Positions 26,548 to 36,449 of a DNA stretch of 64,000 nucleotides are shown here, piece after piece. The stretch lies in NCBI GenBank assembly GCA_963558655.1, contig CAUWHJ010000002.1, positions 104,926-168,925 of the forward strand. Direction: 5' to 3'. The stretch's first letter is position 1, and each line of letters opens with the position of its first letter. The translations under genes and the position numbers were made by a program. Below the pieces are notes generated by a model. It saw nothing but the letters and a program-made list of their open reading frames with translations. It had not been told where the DNA came from and did not search any database. Source of the DNA: UMGS1590 sp963558655 (GTDB taxonomy: Bacteria; Bacillota; Peptococcia; Peptococcales; Peptococcaceae).

Positions 26548-27252
26548 TTATTCGATCAACATAATAGTGCTTACCGCAGTTTGTTCATCTGTTGGCGTGG
26601 TCGATTCACCTTCACTGCTTTTCCACGGTTGAATCAATACTAAACCAATCACTAAGCCGATAATCACGCCCAATACAATAACTGGTAAGATAACTTTTTT
26701 AATAGAAACAGAGCCATCATTTTTTTCTGATGCAACAACAGGTTCTTCTGTCAAAGGTTGAGCAGCCATTTCCGGCTCTGCTTCCTGGTTTGAAACAACT
26801 TGCGCTGCATTAGCTTTCGCTTCTGCTTGCGCTTGTTTTTTTTCTGCCTGCTTGGCTTTCATGTCACCAAGTTTGCTCTTAAATTTGCCGGCAAAAGCAC
26901 TGGCTACTCCCACTGCGGCTGCTTTTGCAGCAGCACTGCTTTTGGCAACTTTTTCTTGCGTTGTTGACTCGCTTGCCGCAGCTTGCGATGTTATCTGCGG
27001 TTCTTCCTGAACTGCCTGATAGGCAGCTTCTGCCGGTTGTTTGGACGATACCTCTGCATTATTCTGAGCCATGGCATCGTCTTCGCTCAAAAATTTTCCC
27101 AGCTCTTCGGCGGTAAACAAGCGTGTTTCTTCAAAAGCATCTTCGTGCGTATTATCGTCATCAAATAAACCTTGCCGTAAAACAGGGGTTCCACAGTTGG
27201 AGCAAAAGAAATCGTCCGGCGATAACTTTTTACCACAATTGCTACAATACAT
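26548..27252 (-). CDS. zinc-ribbon, single-pass membrane protein of unknown function
   Basis: 234 residues. It starts with a zinc ribbon (MYCSNCGKKL...FFCSNCGTP: two CxxC pairs, residues ~3-21), then a long acidic and Ala/Gln/Lys-rich low-complexity region (~30-175), one hydrophobic helix (VILPVIVLGVIIGLVIGL, ~188-208) and a short outer tail. The layout is common among small Firmicute zinc_ribbon_2 membrane proteins whose function is unknown. I start at ATG 27252 because GGAGGG lies upstream; the ATG at 27267 precedes that site. It is a single gene with its own terminator. Confidence 0.75.
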   Translation of the reverse strand: MYCSNCGKKLSPDDFFCSNCGTPVLRQGLFDDDNTHEDAFEETRLFTAEELGKFLSEDDAMAQNNAEVSSKQPAEAAYQAVQEEPQITSQAAASESTTQEKVAKSSAAAKAAAVGVASAFAGKFKSKLGDMKAKQAEKKQAQAEAKANAAQVVSNQEAEPEMAAQPLTEEPVVASEKNDGSVSIKKVILPVIVLGVIIGLVIGLVLIQPWKSSEGESTTPTDEQTAVSTIMLIE

Positions 27253-27374
27253 CTTTCCACCCTCCATGGTCCGTTTTCATAAAGAATATTATATCATGGA
27301 TATTATTCAGCGTAAAGGTGACAATCTTTTGGATTTTGTCCAGTTTTTAACACCGTTGATAATATATTTCTTCA

Positions 27375-27404
27375 AAAAACTGAGGCTGGTTAGCCTCAGT
27401 TTTT
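27375..27404 (-). terminator. terminator after codY
   Basis: Stem AAAAACTGAGGCT / AGCCTCAGTTTTT with a four-base loop, 9 bases after the codY stop. It ends the long topA-to-codY gene run. Confidence 0.88.
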
Positions 27405-27412
27405 AGCAATGC

Positions 27413-28261
27413 TTAACGGTTTGATGGTGGCATGGAGGTTGGTGGTAAAGACAAAGAAGGTATTCTCTTGGATTTGGTGCGGCTTTTAATGCCATCACGG
27501 AGATATTTGTTCAAAATTCTGATATAAGTCCCTTTCATACCAAGAGATTTGGATTCAATAACGCCGGCTGATTCAAATTTTCTCAGCGCATTAACGATAA
27601 CGGAACGGGTAATCTTTACATGGTCCGCAATCTTTGAAGCAACGAGAATGCCTTCATCACCGTCTAATTCTGCAAAGATGTGTTCAATGGCTTCCATTTC
27701 AGAATAGCTGAGTGTATCCAAAGCAATTTGCACGGCGATGCGTTCGCGGTTTTCTTCGGTTTCTTCTTTATTTTTAAGACGCAAAATTTCAATGCCAACA
27801 AAGGTGGCACCATATTCAGCAAGAATCAGGTCTTCATCGTTAAAATCAACATTAAATTTGCCAAGCATGAGGCTACCTTGACGTTTGTTGTTGGCAAAAA
27901 CTGGTACGATGGTGGTTTTTTTGTCCCCAAATCTACATTTCTGTCCCTGGAAGATGCAAATGCCGTTATCATTTGGCACGTTGGCAACGGTTTCATCTGC
28001 TGCAATCAACCCTTCGTTGTAGCTGTCTGGCATTTTGCCTTCTTGATAAACAAAATTTTCCATGACATCACAGTTGAAACCTTCGAGGAAGTGATGGCCT
28101 AAAAGAGCGCCTTCTTCTCCAAGAATATAAACGTTGCAATCAATCATGTTGGACAAGGTTTCTGCAATGGCATTAAAATCAATCAGGCTTTCATCTTCCG
28201 GAGCTCCACTCTGAAGGGCTCGACTTAACTGTCTGGTTTTTTCTAACAATGTAGCGCTCAT
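27413..28261 (-). CDS. codY: CodY, GTP/branched-chain amino acid responsive global repressor
   Basis: 282 residues. N-terminal GAF-type sensor (LLEKTRQLSRALQSG opening, LSNMIDCNVYILGEEGALLGH) and a C-terminal winged helix (EGILVASKIADHVKITRSVIVNALRKFESAGVIESKSLGMKGTY in outline). The tail from ~255 on (KSRTKSKRIPSLSLPPTSM region) is a basic, Ser/Pro-rich extension beyond the usual ~260 residues. It follows hslU by 12 bases, the same order as in Bacillus. GAGGAGG precedes the ATG. Confidence 0.95.
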   Translation of the reverse strand: MSATLLEKTRQLSRALQSGAPEDESLIDFNAIAETLSNMIDCNVYILGEEGALLGHHFLEGFNCDVMENFVYQEGKMPDSYNEGLIAADETVANVPNDNGICIFQGQKCRFGDKKTTIVPVFANNKRQGSLMLGKFNVDFNDEDLILAEYGATFVGIEILRLKNKEETEENRERIAVQIALDTLSYSEMEAIEHIFAELDGDEGILVASKIADHVKITRSVIVNALRKFESAGVIESKSLGMKGTYIRILNKYLRDGIKSRTKSKRIPSLSLPPTSMPPSNR

Positions 28262-28273
28262 AATAATTCCTCC

Positions 28274-29689
28274 TCATAATATATATTTATCGAGTTGGTT
28301 CTCGATAAAATTCAACTGACATACATTTTTCACAAATGTCTCATCTACAACAACGGTTTCATTTTGGTCGCCTGCCTGGTAGAGCGTATCCAACAAGGTT
28401 TTTTCCATAACAGATACCAAACGACGGGCGCCCAAGTCTTCTTCATTTTCATTCAATTCATAGGCATATTCGGCGATTGCTTCCAGGCCATCTTTTGTAA
28501 ATGTCAACTCAGTGCCGTCCACAGCAAGGAGTGCCTCATATTTTTCCGGCAGTGAATGTTCTGTTTCCGTTAAAATACGTACAAAATCATTCTTTGTCAG
28601 CGAATGCAGCTGTACTCTGTATGGAAAACGTCCTTGAAGCTCAGGTATCAGATCTTCCGGTTTGCTCACATGAAAAGCGCCGGCAGCAATGAATAAAATA
28701 TGATCGGTTTTTATGCTGCCATATTTTGTTTTCACAACCGAGCCTTCAACAATTGGCAAAATATCGCGCTGCACACCTTCACGAGAAACGCCAGCACCAC
28801 CACCGCCAACATTGGTTTCGGCGATTTTATCAATTTCGTCGATGAATATGATGCCGTGATTTTCTGCCAATTCGATGGCTTCTTGATTAACCAAATCTTC
28901 ATCGATGAGTTTTTCAGCTTCTTCTTCGGCTAAGATGTCTCGTGCTTCTGTTACGGTGACACGTTTTTTCTTTTTCTTTGCTGGCATGATGTTTTTCATC
29001 ATGTCATTCATATTGTCCATCACTTGATCCATGCCGGTAGCAGCCAACATATCGTTAGAAGTTCTTTTTTCTTCTACTTCAATGTCGATCACCTGGTCAT
29101 CAAATTCATGACGGCGCAGTTTTTCTTTGAAAATGATTTTCTGATCGTTGCGATGCTTTTCTTCTTCGGCGTCTGCCGCTGAATCACTTGGCTGTTGGTT
29201 GCCAAAAATCATTTCAAAAGGATTATTGATATTTCGCTGTTTACGCTTGGAAGGCACCAATATATCAATCAAGCATTCGGTGGCAAGTTTTTGCGCCTCC
29301 TCTTGCACGCTTTTTATTTTTTCTGCACGCACAAGCCGAATGGACGCTTCCACCAAATCACGCACCATCGATTCAACATCTCGACCCACATAGCCCACTT
29401 CAGTGAATTTTGTTGCTTCTACTTTCACAAATGGCGTGCCCAAAATTTTACTTGCACGACGCACGATTTCGGTTTTCCCAACACCTGTTGGACCCATCAT
29501 GATGATGTTACTTGGTGCAATTTCTTCTTGCATTTCTTTTGGCAGTTTGCTGCGGCGATAACGATTGCGAATGGCTATTGCAATACTTTTTTTCGCTTCA
29601 TCTTGACCGATGATGTGCTTGTCAAGGTGCGCTACAATCTCACGAGGCAGCATATTGGGAATTTGAATGGATTGCGTAGTCTCACTCAT
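28274..29689 (-). CDS. hslU: HslU (ClpY), ATPase of the HslUV protease
   Basis: 471 residues. Opening LPREIVAHLDKHIIGQDEAK, Walker A GPTGVGKT (66-73), a charged I-domain (~110-245), Walker B IIFIDEIDK and sensor-2 region. It unfolds substrates and feeds them to HslV. I use the ATG at 29689, which overlaps hslV by 8 bases; the open frame continues upstream, but those residues lie over hslV and do not look like HslU. Confidence 0.96.
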   Translation of the reverse strand: MSETTQSIQIPNMLPREIVAHLDKHIIGQDEAKKSIAIAIRNRYRRSKLPKEMQEEIAPSNIIMMGPTGVGKTEIVRRASKILGTPFVKVEATKFTEVGYVGRDVESMVRDLVEASIRLVRAEKIKSVQEEAQKLATECLIDILVPSKRKQRNINNPFEMIFGNQQPSDSAADAEEEKHRNDQKIIFKEKLRRHEFDDQVIDIEVEEKRTSNDMLAATGMDQVMDNMNDMMKNIMPAKKKKKRVTVTEARDILAEEEAEKLIDEDLVNQEAIELAENHGIIFIDEIDKIAETNVGGGGAGVSREGVQRDILPIVEGSVVKTKYGSIKTDHILFIAAGAFHVSKPEDLIPELQGRFPYRVQLHSLTKNDFVRILTETEHSLPEKYEALLAVDGTELTFTKDGLEAIAEYAYELNENEEDLGARRLVSVMEKTLLDTLYQAGDQNETVVVDETFVKNVCQLNFIENQLDKYIL

Positions 29690-30239
29690 GTCCGTTCCCT
29701 CCTTGCAGCTCTTCAACAATAATATTGTCGTTGGTATACACGCAAATGCTGGCGGCAATCTCCAACGATTTTCGTGCAATTTCCGCAGCCGATAAATCGG
29801 TGTTGGCAGCAAGTGCTCTGGCGGCAGCCAACGCATAATTACCACCTGAGCCGATGGCAGCAATACCTTCATCAGGCACAATCACTTCGCCGTTGCCACT
29901 CACCAGAAAAAGGTCGTTGGCATCAGCCAGCAGCAAAAGTGCTTCCAGGTTGCGTGCTGCTTTTTCGCTGCGCCATTCTTTGGCAAGCTCAACGGCGGCA
30001 CGTGCCAGCTGTCCATGGCATTGTTCGAGGTGATGCTCAAATTTGTCGAATAAGATAAAAGCATCCGCCACAGAACCAGCAAATCCGGCAATAACGTTAT
30101 CATTGTATAATCGCCGCACTTTCCGTGCTGTGCCTTTCATAATAGTGGTTTCTCCCATGGTCACTTGGCCGTCGCCAGCCATGGCGACACCATTTGCCGT
30201 TTTAACGGCTACAATGGTTGTCGAATGAAAATTACTCAT
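29682..30239 (-). CDS. hslV: HslV (ClpQ), proteolytic subunit
   Basis: 185 residues. The catalytic threonine is in STTIVAVK (T7), exposed after removal of the first six residues. The GDGQVTMGE and AGFAGSVADAF blocks are typical. It forms the double-hexamer peptidase core with HslU. It sits between xerC (11-base gap) and hslU. Confidence 0.96.
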   Translation of the reverse strand: MSNFHSTTIVAVKTANGVAMAGDGQVTMGETTIMKGTARKVRRLYNDNVIAGFAGSVADAFILFDKFEHHLEQCHGQLARAAVELAKEWRSEKAARNLEALLLLADANDLFLVSGNGEVIVPDEGIAAIGSGGNYALAAARALAANTDLSAAEIARKSLEIAASICVYTNDNIIVEELQGGNGHE

Positions 30240-30250
30240 ACTATCTCTCC

Positions 30251-31147
30251 TTATGCGCGAGGATGCCCGTTGTTGTAAAGTTCGCGCAACCTCTTTGAAG
30301 AAACTTTGGTATAAATTTGTGTGGTTGACAAATTGCTGTGACCCAAAAGTTCCTGAATCATTTTAATGTCGGCACCATGGTCTAAAAGATGTGTCGCAAA
30401 GCTGTGCCGAAAACTGTGCGGCGACACATGGTAGCGCAAGGCACCTTTTTTTACATATTTATCCACCAAGTAAATGGCCCCACGCCGTGTTAACCGCTCA
30501 CCAAGGTGGTTTAGAAGCAGCGCCTGCTCTTCTTTATTCTTTTGCAATAGTTTCGCACGGCCACCTTGCACTGCCAGATAATGCGCCAAGGCTTCTTGTG
30601 CTTTTTTGCTCAATGGCACAATGCGCTCTTTGTTCCCCTTCCCGATGACGCGCAAGAGCATTTGTGCAGAAACGTCACGGACATTAAGCGCAAGGGCTTC
30701 AGAAATACGCAAACCTGATCCATACAATAGTTCAAAAAGAACACGATCACGTTGCGTTAAAGGATCATCGTTTTGATACAACTCGTCAAAAAACGCTGCC
30801 ATATCTATTTCTTGAATCACCTGTGGTAATACTTTGTCATGTTTTGGCGAGTGAAGGCTTTGAAAAGGATTTTTTTGCACAACATCGGTCTCAAGTAAAT
30901 AAGCATAAAAGCGTTTAATGCTCGAAATTTTCCTCGAAAGGGAATTTTTAGATAATTTTTCGCTATTTAAGTGAAACAAATAACTACGTGCCACCACATT
31001 GTCTACCTCCAAGAGAGAAAGGCCTTCCGCTTCAAGCCACTCGGCAAAGTGGTCAAGGTCTCTCTTGTAGGCAGCAATGGTATTCTCGCTGAGCTTTCGC
31101 TCATAGCGCAAATATTGTTCATAGCCTTCACATAATTGTTCATACAT
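30251..31147 (-). CDS. xerC: XerC/CodV tyrosine recombinase
   Basis: 298 residues. SAM-like N-terminal core-binding domain (YLRYERKLSENTIAAYKRDL) and catalytic domain with R in GSGLRISEALAL, K in VIGKGNKER, HxxR in SPHSFRHSFATHLL, H in LLGHSNLSTTQIY, and the nucleophile Y in QIYTKVS. It resolves chromosome dimers at dif with a partner. The ATG at 31147 overlaps trmFO by 8 bases; the longer frame upstream overlaps trmFO and is not conserved sequence. Its place between trmFO and hslV matches Bacillus codV. Confidence 0.95.
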   Translation of the reverse strand: MYEQLCEGYEQYLRYERKLSENTIAAYKRDLDHFAEWLEAEGLSLLEVDNVVARSYLFHLNSEKLSKNSLSRKISSIKRFYAYLLETDVVQKNPFQSLHSPKHDKVLPQVIQEIDMAAFFDELYQNDDPLTQRDRVLFELLYGSGLRISEALALNVRDVSAQMLLRVIGKGNKERIVPLSKKAQEALAHYLAVQGGRAKLLQKNKEEQALLLNHLGERLTRRGAIYLVDKYVKKGALRYHVSPHSFRHSFATHLLDHGADIKMIQELLGHSNLSTTQIYTKVSSKRLRELYNNGHPRA

Positions 31148-32462
31148 GATGTTCCGCCACCCATGTTTGTAAATCTCGCAACGCACGCTCCGCATAATAA
31201 GCGTTGCGTTCTTTTTTGTTGCGGATTTTTTTCTCAGGTGCTGGCAAGAGACCAAAGTTGATGTTCATTGGCTGGTAATGCGCTGTGACTGATGCACCCA
31301 CATGATGCATCAGCGCACCAATGGCGGTTGTTTGCGGCCAAATGAGTGCATTCTCTCCTATGGCTAAACGTGCTGCATTGATACCTGCCACAAGGCCGCT
31401 TGCTGTCGATTCAATGTAGCCTTCCACCCCTGTCATTTGACCGGCAAAAAAGATGTTATCATATTTTTTCATTTGCCCTGTTTCCCGCAGCACCATCGGC
31501 CCATTAAGGAAGGTGTTACGATGCATCACGCCATAGCGCACGATGTCAGCATCATGCAAAGCGGGAATGGTTTGAATCACTTTTTTCTGGTCACCCCACT
31601 TGGTGCGTGTTTGGAAACCAACAATGTTCAAAAGCTGTCCTGCTTCGTCTTCACGCCGCAGCTGTACCACAGCAAATGGCGTTTGACCAGTGTGAGGATC
31701 AACCAATCCCACCGGTTTCATCGGCCCAAAGAGTAGAGTCTGATAACCACGTTTCGCCATCACTTCAACAGGCATACAACCTTCAAAGAAAATTTCTTTT
31801 TCAAAATCTTTGGTAGGTGTCCATTCAGCCTGCATCAGTGTTTCGTAAAAATGCTGATATTCTTCGGCAGTCATCGGACAATTCAAATAATCTGCGCCAT
31901 CGCCTTTGTCGTAACGTGATTGCCAAAATGCACGAGTCATGTCAACACTTTCTGCGGTCACAATAGGAGCGGCTGCATCGTAAAAATAAAGCGTGTCAGC
32001 CCCGCTTAAGGTTTTAATGGCATCAAAAAGAGCATCTGATGTCAATGGCCCTGAAGCACAAACAACAATGCCTTCTTTTGGCATATCCGTTACTTCTTCT
32101 TCAATCACTTCAACCAATGGATGAGCACGTAAGGTTTCCGTGATATACGCCGAGAAAGCGGTGCGGTCAACAGCCTGTGCGCCGCCCGCCGGTACACGAG
32201 TGCGGTCTGCTGCTTCCATAATGAGCGATCCCATGCGCCGCAGTTCTTCTTTCAACAGCCCCGGACCACTGGCTAGCTGATCGGCACGCAGAGAGTTACT
32301 GCAAACCAATTCAGCAAAACCACCTGTGTGATGCGCCACGGTGTTTTTTTTCGGACGCATTTCATAGAGCCTAACCGCCTGCCCTCTGCGGGCAATTTGC
32401 CAAGCTGCTTCAGAGCCTGCTAAACCAGCCCCTATCACTGTGATTGGATTAGTCTGCGTCAT
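31140..32462 (-). CDS. trmFO: TrmFO, folate/FAD-dependent tRNA m5U54 methyltransferase
   Basis: 440 residues. FAD-binding VIGAGLAGSEAAWQIARRG (~9-27), LYEMRPKKNTVAHHT and the CSNSLRAD block with the active-site cysteine; C-terminal GQMTGVEGYIES. It methylates U54 in the tRNA T-loop using methylenetetrahydrofolate. The ATG at 32462 has GGTGAG in front and overlaps topA by 14 bases. Confidence 0.96.
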   Translation of the reverse strand: MTQTNPITVIGAGLAGSEAAWQIARRGQAVRLYEMRPKKNTVAHHTGGFAELVCSNSLRADQLASGPGLLKEELRRMGSLIMEAADRTRVPAGGAQAVDRTAFSAYITETLRAHPLVEVIEEEVTDMPKEGIVVCASGPLTSDALFDAIKTLSGADTLYFYDAAAPIVTAESVDMTRAFWQSRYDKGDGADYLNCPMTAEEYQHFYETLMQAEWTPTKDFEKEIFFEGCMPVEVMAKRGYQTLLFGPMKPVGLVDPHTGQTPFAVVQLRREDEAGQLLNIVGFQTRTKWGDQKKVIQTIPALHDADIVRYGVMHRNTFLNGPMVLRETGQMKKYDNIFFAGQMTGVEGYIESTASGLVAGINAARLAIGENALIWPQTTAIGALMHHVGASVTAHYQPMNINFGLLPAPEKKIRNKKERNAYYAERALRDLQTWVAEHHV

Positions 32463-34557
32463 TGTTCTCACCATCAATTTCTACTTTATAATTGCAGTTC
32501 TTGTTACTGCATACTTTGTACGCACCTTTTTTGGTGATGTGTTCAACCACATAGCCTTCACCGCACTGTGGACAAATTTCGCCTGTTGGTTTTTCCCAAG
32601 TAACAAAATCGCAGTCCGGATAACGGTCACAGCCGTAAAACACACGACCTTTTTTAGAGCGTCGCTTCACGACATGACCCTGCCCGCATTTTGGACAGGT
32701 GACGCCCACTTCTTCAAATAAAGGTCGAGCATTGCGACATTCCGGAAAGCCCGTACACGCCAGAAATTTGCCATAGCGTCCCATTTTAATGGCAAAAGGA
32801 CGTCCGCATTTTTCACAAAGAATATCGGTGATTTCATCTTCAATTTTCACATCATCGCCAATATTTTCTTCGGCAACGGCTAATTTCTCACTGAAGATGC
32901 CATAGAAGCCTCGAATGACGTCTTTCCACTGACGCTCGCCTTCTTCAATCAAGTCTAAATCACTTTCCAGTTGAGCAGTAAAGTTGACATTGATAATATC
33001 ACCAAAATTCTGCACCAAAAGCTCATTGACCAGTTCACCGATTTCCGTTGTATAAAAACTTTTCTTTTCACGGTACACATAGTTGCGCGCGGTGATGGTT
33101 TCAATAATAGAAGCATAGGTACTTGGACGCCCGATGCCTTTTTCTTCTAAAGTTTTTACCAACGACGCTTCGGTATAACGAGCCGGAGGCTGAGTAAAAT
33201 GCTGCTCCGGATTGTTTTTTACATGAGTTAATGTTTCACCAGGTGTCAACGCTGGTAGTTCTTTTTCTTTCTTGTTTTCTGAAACATCGTCATAAGCCAG
33301 TTGATACCCTGGGAACACGTTGACAGTATAGCTGGCGGTAAAGGTGTAATCACCAGCACTGATTTCTGCATTGGTCACTGCAAATTTAGCCGGTGCCATC
33401 TGGCTGGCAATAAAACGAGACCAAATGAGTTTATAAAGTTTATATTCATCGTTGGACAAATACTGTCTCACGCTTTCAGGGTCACGGTCAATATAGGTTG
33501 GCCGAATGGCTTCGTGGGCATCTTGAACTTTTTGATTGCCCGCTTTTTTGCCTGACGGATGCAGTGCTGTGTAATACGCCTCACCAAAATGCTCAATGAT
33601 GTAGTTTTTAGCCTGTTCTTTGGCTTGCTCAGAAACACGTGTAGAGTCCGTACGCATATAGGTGATAAGACCAATGCTGCCCGAACGGCCAAGCGTAACC
33701 CCTTCATAGAGTGTTTGAGCGATACGCATGGTTTTTCGTGCGGTGAAGTTTAATTTTTTGTTGGCTTCCTGCTGCATCACACTGGTTGTGAAAGGCAGCG
33801 GTGCTTTGCGCTGCTTTTCGGAAGTTTTAACTGCCGCCACTTCATAATGAGCACCGGAAAGTTCTGCCAAAATGGCATCCATGGCTTCTTTGGAAGGAAT
33901 GACCGGCAATTTCTTTTGCGCTTTTTTTGCCAACTTCGCCTGAAACGTTTTATTTTCGGCTGTTTTTAATGTCACTTCAAGTGACCAATATTCTTCTGGA
34001 ATAAAATCCAGAATTTCACGTTCTCGCTCGCAAATCAGGCGCAAGGCCACAGATTGTACACGCCCGGCGCTAAGCCCTTTTTTAACCTTATGCCAAAGCA
34101 AAGGGCTTAGTTTATAGCCAACGATACGGTCGAGCACGCGTCTAGCTTGTTGTGCGTCAACACGATTCATGTCAATCACACGTGGTTCTTTAATCGCATT
34201 TTTTACAGCATCTTTGGTAATTTCATTGAACGATATGCGGCATTTGCTCTCTGGATCAATGCCAAGAATGTATTGCAAATGCCAGGCAATCGCTTCCCCT
34301 TCGCGGTCAGGGTCGCTTGCCAAAAGAATGCGGTCGGCTTTTTTTGCTTCTTTTCGCAATTCTTTAATTAAGGGACCTTTACCACGAATGTTGATATATT
34401 TCACTTCAAAATCGTGATCCACATCAATGCCAAACTGGCTTTTTGGCAAATCCCGCACATGTCCCATCGATGCTGTGACGGAAAAGCCTTTACCCAGATA
34501 GCGTTTAATGGTTTTCGCTTTTGCAGGCGATTCAACGATGACTAGCGTTTGTGTCAT
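32449..34557 (-). CDS. topA: DNA topoisomerase I
   Basis: 702 residues. Toprim domain (LVIVESPAKAKTIKRYLG; LASDPDREGEAIAWHL), the active-site tyrosine in GLITYMRTDSTRVS (~300), and three C-terminal four-cysteine zinc ribbons (starting CEKCGRPF, CPKCGQGH, CPQCGEGY). It relaxes negative supercoils. It lies 18 bases downstream of dprA. Confidence 0.97.
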   Translation of the reverse strand: MTQTLVIVESPAKAKTIKRYLGKGFSVTASMGHVRDLPKSQFGIDVDHDFEVKYINIRGKGPLIKELRKEAKKADRILLASDPDREGEAIAWHLQYILGIDPESKCRISFNEITKDAVKNAIKEPRVIDMNRVDAQQARRVLDRIVGYKLSPLLWHKVKKGLSAGRVQSVALRLICEREREILDFIPEEYWSLEVTLKTAENKTFQAKLAKKAQKKLPVIPSKEAMDAILAELSGAHYEVAAVKTSEKQRKAPLPFTTSVMQQEANKKLNFTARKTMRIAQTLYEGVTLGRSGSIGLITYMRTDSTRVSEQAKEQAKNYIIEHFGEAYYTALHPSGKKAGNQKVQDAHEAIRPTYIDRDPESVRQYLSNDEYKLYKLIWSRFIASQMAPAKFAVTNAEISAGDYTFTASYTVNVFPGYQLAYDDVSENKKEKELPALTPGETLTHVKNNPEQHFTQPPARYTEASLVKTLEEKGIGRPSTYASIIETITARNYVYREKKSFYTTEIGELVNELLVQNFGDIINVNFTAQLESDLDLIEEGERQWKDVIRGFYGIFSEKLAVAEENIGDDVKIEDEITDILCEKCGRPFAIKMGRYGKFLACTGFPECRNARPLFEEVGVTCPKCGQGHVVKRRSKKGRVFYGCDRYPDCDFVTWEKPTGEICPQCGEGYVVEHITKKGAYKVCSNKNCNYKVEIDGENNDAD

Positions 34558-34575
34558 AGAAACAATACCTCTAAA

Positions 34576-35673
34576 TCAACTCTTTATTTTTGAATATCGC
34601 CGTCCATAATCCTGGAGAACGATGTCTTCTAATTCAAATTCAAGAAGGATGCCATTCACAACTGGCACCGACAACTGACAGCTTTGACAAATTTCTTCTA
34701 CGCTCTGTGGTACGCCAGTGAGCGCATCGAACACTTTCTGTTCGTCTTTTGAAAAGGCCCTTGTTGTTTTTTCCGTCTTTTCATCTTTGAACAGTTGCTG
34801 TTGCCCAAATTCTTCTAAGATGTCATTTACCTGTGCGACCAGTTTGGCGCCATCTTTAATCAGTCTATGACATCCTACCGATTGTGCACTTGTAATCATG
34901 CCCGGCACGGCAAAAACCTCTTTGCCATACTCCAGCGCATAGGATGCCGTGGTTAAAGAGCCACTTTTTTTCGCCGCTTCGACAACAACAAGACCATCTG
35001 CTAAGCCGGCAATCAGACGATTTCTTGCGGGAAAATGCCATGCGTTTGCCGCAGCACCCAAAGGCCATTCTGAAATGATGGCACCGTGTGGGTGTTTGGT
35101 AATGGCATCATACAATTTCGCATTTTCCCGTGGATAGATTTTATCAATACCACAGCCTAACACAGCAATGGTGCCACCCGCACCTTCCAATGCACCCGCA
35201 TGTGAATGGGCATCAATGCCTTTGGCCAAACCACTCACCACACAGACATTTTCTTGTGAAAGCATTTTACCCAGCGTGTAAGCCACGTTTTGTCCATAGG
35301 TGGTTGCGCGGCGACTCCCCACCATGGCAATAGCAAGCTTCGCTATTTGAAAATGTCCTTTCATGTAAAGCAGGCTGGGTGGTTTGGCCACATTTTTCAG
35401 ACAAATGGGGTAGTCGTTATCTGTGTATAAAAGCACATGAACGTCCATGTCCTGCAAAAGTTTGCAGCGAGCAGCTTCACGCTTTGGCGAATAATAGGTC
35501 CGCCATGCCTGCCAGGTATCACGCGGGATTTGCGGCACTTTCTGAGCAAGGGTGTCCGCATCGTCCGAACGCAATTCGTCCGCCGATAAGCGAAGCATCG
35601 CCAGACGCATACTGTCGGTTTTCCCTTCGCCCCACACATCATGCAATAATGTAAAAAGAATGTTGTCGTCCAT
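34576..35673 (-). CDS. dprA: DprA/Smf DNA-processing protein
   Basis: 365 residues. N-terminal helical part, the Rossmann core with GSRRATTYG (~115), VVSGLAKGIDAHSH and IAVLGCGIDKIYP, and a C-terminal winged-helix domain (~300-365). DprA protects incoming single-stranded DNA and loads RecA during transformation. The ATG at 35673 has GGGGG about five bases in front; an in-frame GTG lies two codons earlier. Confidence 0.95.
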   Translation of the reverse strand: MDDNILFTLLHDVWGEGKTDSMRLAMLRLSADELRSDDADTLAQKVPQIPRDTWQAWRTYYSPKREAARCKLLQDMDVHVLLYTDNDYPICLKNVAKPPSLLYMKGHFQIAKLAIAMVGSRRATTYGQNVAYTLGKMLSQENVCVVSGLAKGIDAHSHAGALEGAGGTIAVLGCGIDKIYPRENAKLYDAITKHPHGAIISEWPLGAAANAWHFPARNRLIAGLADGLVVVEAAKKSGSLTTASYALEYGKEVFAVPGMITSAQSVGCHRLIKDGAKLVAQVNDILEEFGQQQLFKDEKTEKTTRAFSKDEQKVFDALTGVPQSVEEICQSCQLSVPVVNGILLEFELEDIVLQDYGRRYSKIKS

Positions 35674-35760
35674 GCACACACCCCCATTGCATCATTGCCA
35701 TTGTAACATTAAAGCATTTCATTGTATAGTCAAAACCGGAAAATATTTCGATTTTTTTAA

Positions 35761-36399
35761 TCATTTAGACTTCTTATAGCCATCAACCGAGGGACAATAG
35801 TCGCAAACACAACACGTTTCACATAACGGTTTCTGTGCTTTGCAAATTTTCCGCCCGTGCCAAATGAAAAGATGGTGGGCACTGCACCACAGCTCGCTGG
35901 GGATGGTTTGCATGAGCTGTTGTTCTACGCCTTCAACGGTTTTGTGTTTCGCAAAACCGAGACGCTGGGAAACGCGAAAAACGTGAGTGTCAACAGCGAA
36001 AGCTGGTATATGAAAGGCGTTGCACAAGACAACATTGGCCGTTTTTCTGCCAACGCCGGGCAGTTCTTGCAACTTTTCTCTATCACTCGGCACTTCGCCA
36101 TCATATTTCTCGACAAGCATTTTCGAAGCCTTGATAATGCTTTTGCTTTTGTTGCGATAGAGTCCGATGGAGTTAATCTCTTTGGCGAGCGTTTCTTCGG
36201 ACAGCTGACTCATTTCAAAAGCGGTTGGATATTTGGCAAAGAGAGCAGGGGTAACCATGTTCACGCGCACATCGGTGGATTGTGCCGAGAGAATAGTCGC
36301 CACCAAGAGTTCAAACGGCGTGGTAAAACGCAAACCAGAGCCAATATCGCCATAGTTTTCGTCAAGAATCTCTATAATTTTTGATTGTCTGTCGTCCAT
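35761..36399 (-). CDS. nth: endonuclease III
   Basis: 212 residues, normal length. Helix-hairpin-helix LPGVGRKTANVVL with the catalytic lysine (~120), the aspartate in AVDTHVFRVSQRL, and the [4Fe-4S] ligands CKAQKPLCETCCVCDYC (C-x6-C-x2-C-x5-C). It removes oxidised pyrimidines. The ATG at 36399 has AGGGAG upstream; the ATG at 36453 would run through the terminator hairpin. Confidence 0.96.
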   Translation of the reverse strand: MDDRQSKIIEILDENYGDIGSGLRFTTPFELLVATILSAQSTDVRVNMVTPALFAKYPTAFEMSQLSEETLAKEINSIGLYRNKSKSIIKASKMLVEKYDGEVPSDREKLQELPGVGRKTANVVLCNAFHIPAFAVDTHVFRVSQRLGFAKHKTVEGVEQQLMQTIPSELWCSAHHLFIWHGRKICKAQKPLCETCCVCDYCPSVDGYKKSK

Positions 36400-36414
36400 G
36401 ATGATCTCCCTAAA

Positions 36415-36446
36415 AAAACACTGTATACGATGGTATACAGTGTTTT
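36415..36446 (-). terminator. terminator between mecA-like gene and nth
   Basis: Perfect stem CACTGTATAC / GTATACAGTG with a four-base loop, flanked by AAAA and a minus-strand run of seven T. It is close enough to nth to overlap its leader. Confidence 0.8.
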
Positions 36447-36449
36447 GGT